This document shows, in pieces, positions 5,153 to 6,225 of a stretch of 6,225 bases of DNA. This DNA comes from Candidatus Aminicenantota bacterium (GTDB lineage: Bacteria; Acidobacteriota; Aminicenantia; Aminicenantales; UBA8522): assembly GCA_016934895.1 (NCBI GenBank), contig JAFGRZ010000017.1, forward strand, positions 1 through 6,225, in the 5' to 3' direction. A program made the translations under genes and the position numbers. Under the pieces are notes generated by a model. It was not told the origin of the DNA and searched no databases. It saw only the letters and a list, made by a program, of their open reading frames with translations. How positions within the stretch are numbered: position 1 is the first letter of the stretch; every line of letters begins with the position of its first letter.

Positions 5153-6225
5153 ACGAGCTCCCTTTTCTTTTCGAAAAACGAATAGACGACCGGGACGACC
5201 ACGAGCGTGATCAGGGTCGAGCTGAGCAGCCCGCCGATGACCGCCCGTGCCAGCGGCGCCTGGAGCTCGCTCCCTTCCCGGATCCCAAGGGCCAGCGGCG
5301 TCATCGCGATCATCGTGGTCAAGGCCGTCATCAGGATCGGCCGCAGCCTCCTCCGTCCTGCTTCCTCGATGGCCGCCCTCATCTCCATCTTGTCCCTTCG
5401 CCGGAGCAGGTTGGTGTAGTCGACGAGAAGAATGGCGTTATTGACCACGATCCCCGCCAACATGATGCAGCCGATATACGTCTCCACGTTGAAAGTCGTT
5501 CCCGTGAGAAGCAGGATCAGGACGACGCCGATAATGGCCAGGGGCACAGAGAACATGACGATGAGCGGGTCGCGCAGCGATTCGTACAGCATGGCCATGA
5601 CCATATAGACCAGAAAAATCGCCAGCAGGATGCTGATCAGGAGCTCCCGGAACGCTTTCTGCTGTTCTTCGTAGTCGCCGGTGAACCCGATAGCGAAATC
5701 GCGGGGGACGGGAACGGTTTTCAGGCCCTGCTGAACTTCGGCGATGGCGGAGCCCAGGTCCCGGCCCGCAACTTCCGCGGAAACGGTGATGATCCTCTCC
5801 CGGTCCCGGCGCTCGATCCGCTGCGGACCCCTCTTGGGCTGGACGTCCATGACGTTCCTGAGACTGATGGCCTGGCCGTCGGCATTGGTCATGGTCAGAT
5901 CCATGATATCCGTGACGTCCAAAAACTCGGAGTCCTTCACCTTGACCAGGATTCGGTATTCCCGTCCGCCTTCGCGGAACTGGGAAGCCTGCGTCCCCAT
6001 AAGAACGGTCTGGATGAAGCCGGCGATCTGGTTGACCGAGAGCTTCATTTCCGAAGCTTTCTGCCGGTCGATGATGAGGTGTTCTTCGGGCGTGCCCTCC
6101 AGGCGGCTGATCCTGACGTCGGTCACTCCCCGGGTCGTCTCGACGACTCTTTTAACCTGCTCGGCCAGGGCCTGGGCCACCTCCATGTCATAGCCCCTGA
6201 TTTCCACCTGGAGCCTTTCCTGGCC
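5149..6225 (-). CDS. RND efflux transporter permease, C-terminal part (5' end outside window)
   Basis: About 358 residues of an inner-membrane resistance-nodulation-division pump subunit are visible; full-length relatives have roughly 1,000-1,050. The frame is open to the window edge: an in-frame GTG at 6205-6207 is internal, since codons GQERLQ precede it in frame. Visible order: the C-terminal part of the second periplasmic loop (pore/docking region, about 200 residues from VEIRGYD through the GFTGDYEEQQ region). Then five membrane segments follow, matching TM8-TM12: ISILLAIFLVYMVMAMLY; DPLIVMFSVPLAIIGVVL; TYIGCIMLAGIVVNNAIL; RPILMTALTTMIAMTPLA; and AVIGGLLSSTLITLVVVP. The protein ends just after TM12. 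It would work as a proton-driven trimer with a periplasmic adaptor and an outer-membrane channel, which implies a diderm host. VVNNAILLVDY has Asn where AcrB has the proton-relay Lys940; NolG/SwrC-like pumps, as I recall them, share this. Substrate is unknown. It is convergent with the symporter, and the stop codons overlap. Confidence 0.93.
   Translation of the reverse strand, partial: GQERLQVEIRGYDMEVAQALAEQVKRVVETTRGVTDVRISRLEGTPEEHLIIDRQKASEMKLSVNQIAGFIQTVLMGTQASQFREGGREYRILVKVKDSEFLDVTDIMDLTMTNADGQAISLRNVMDVQPKRGPQRIERRDRERIITVSAEVAGRDLGSAIAEVQQGLKTVPVPRDFAIGFTGDYEEQQKAFRELLISILLAIFLVYMVMAMLYESLRDPLIVMFSVPLAIIGVVLILLLTGTTFNVETYIGCIMLAGIVVNNAILLVDYTNLLRRRDKMEMRAAIEEAGRRRLRPILMTALTTMIAMTPLALGIREGSELQAPLARAVIGGLLSSTLITLVVVPVVYSFFEKKRELV

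Overview
The window is GC-rich bacterial DNA. It looks like chromosomal sequence from a Gram-negative (diderm) organism, because the right edge carries part of an RND-type inner-membrane efflux pump and the other genes are chromosomal housekeeping or transport types. The gene-sequence style and a CATTGCGAG-type palindromic repeat fit an environmental lineage such as Aminicenantota, Acidobacteriota or a former deltaproteobacterium. That placement is an impression, not a demonstrated assignment.

Layout from left to right. Positions 1-185 are a short leader with a T-tract at the very edge and a weak candidate promoter. Positions 186-1430 (+) encode a GT-A-fold glycosyltransferase that resembles mannosylglycerate synthase and glucosyl-3-phosphoglycerate synthase. 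Its 3' end overlaps by 20 bp the next gene (1411-3354, +), an in-frame fusion of a complete Maf nucleotide pyrophosphatase with a complete RumA/RlmD-type RNA m5U methyltransferase. Positions 3355-3709 are noncoding and hold nested inverted repeats: an inner CATTGCGAG palindrome flanked by an 8-bp direct repeat, inside an outer GACGGTCC/GGACCGTC pair. A weak candidate promoter follows. Positions 3710-5152 (+) encode a sodium:alanine symporter of the AGCS family. Positions 5149-6225 (-) hold the C-terminal third of an RND permease, convergent with the symporter; the two stop codons share the palindrome CTAG.

The glycosyltransferase and the Maf-methyltransferase fusion are probably co-transcribed and translationally coupled. 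The symporter appears to be its own unit, separated by the repeat island. The RND gene belongs to an operon that continues beyond the right edge.

The most interesting item is the Maf-RumA fusion. Characterised Maf proteins of this subtype hydrolyse 5-methyl-UTP among other nucleotides, and RumA enzymes create 5-methyluridine in RNA. The fusion may therefore join the maker of a modified base with an enzyme that removes its free triphosphate. I saw no phage, CRISPR, RNA gene or clear undescribed defence-type system.
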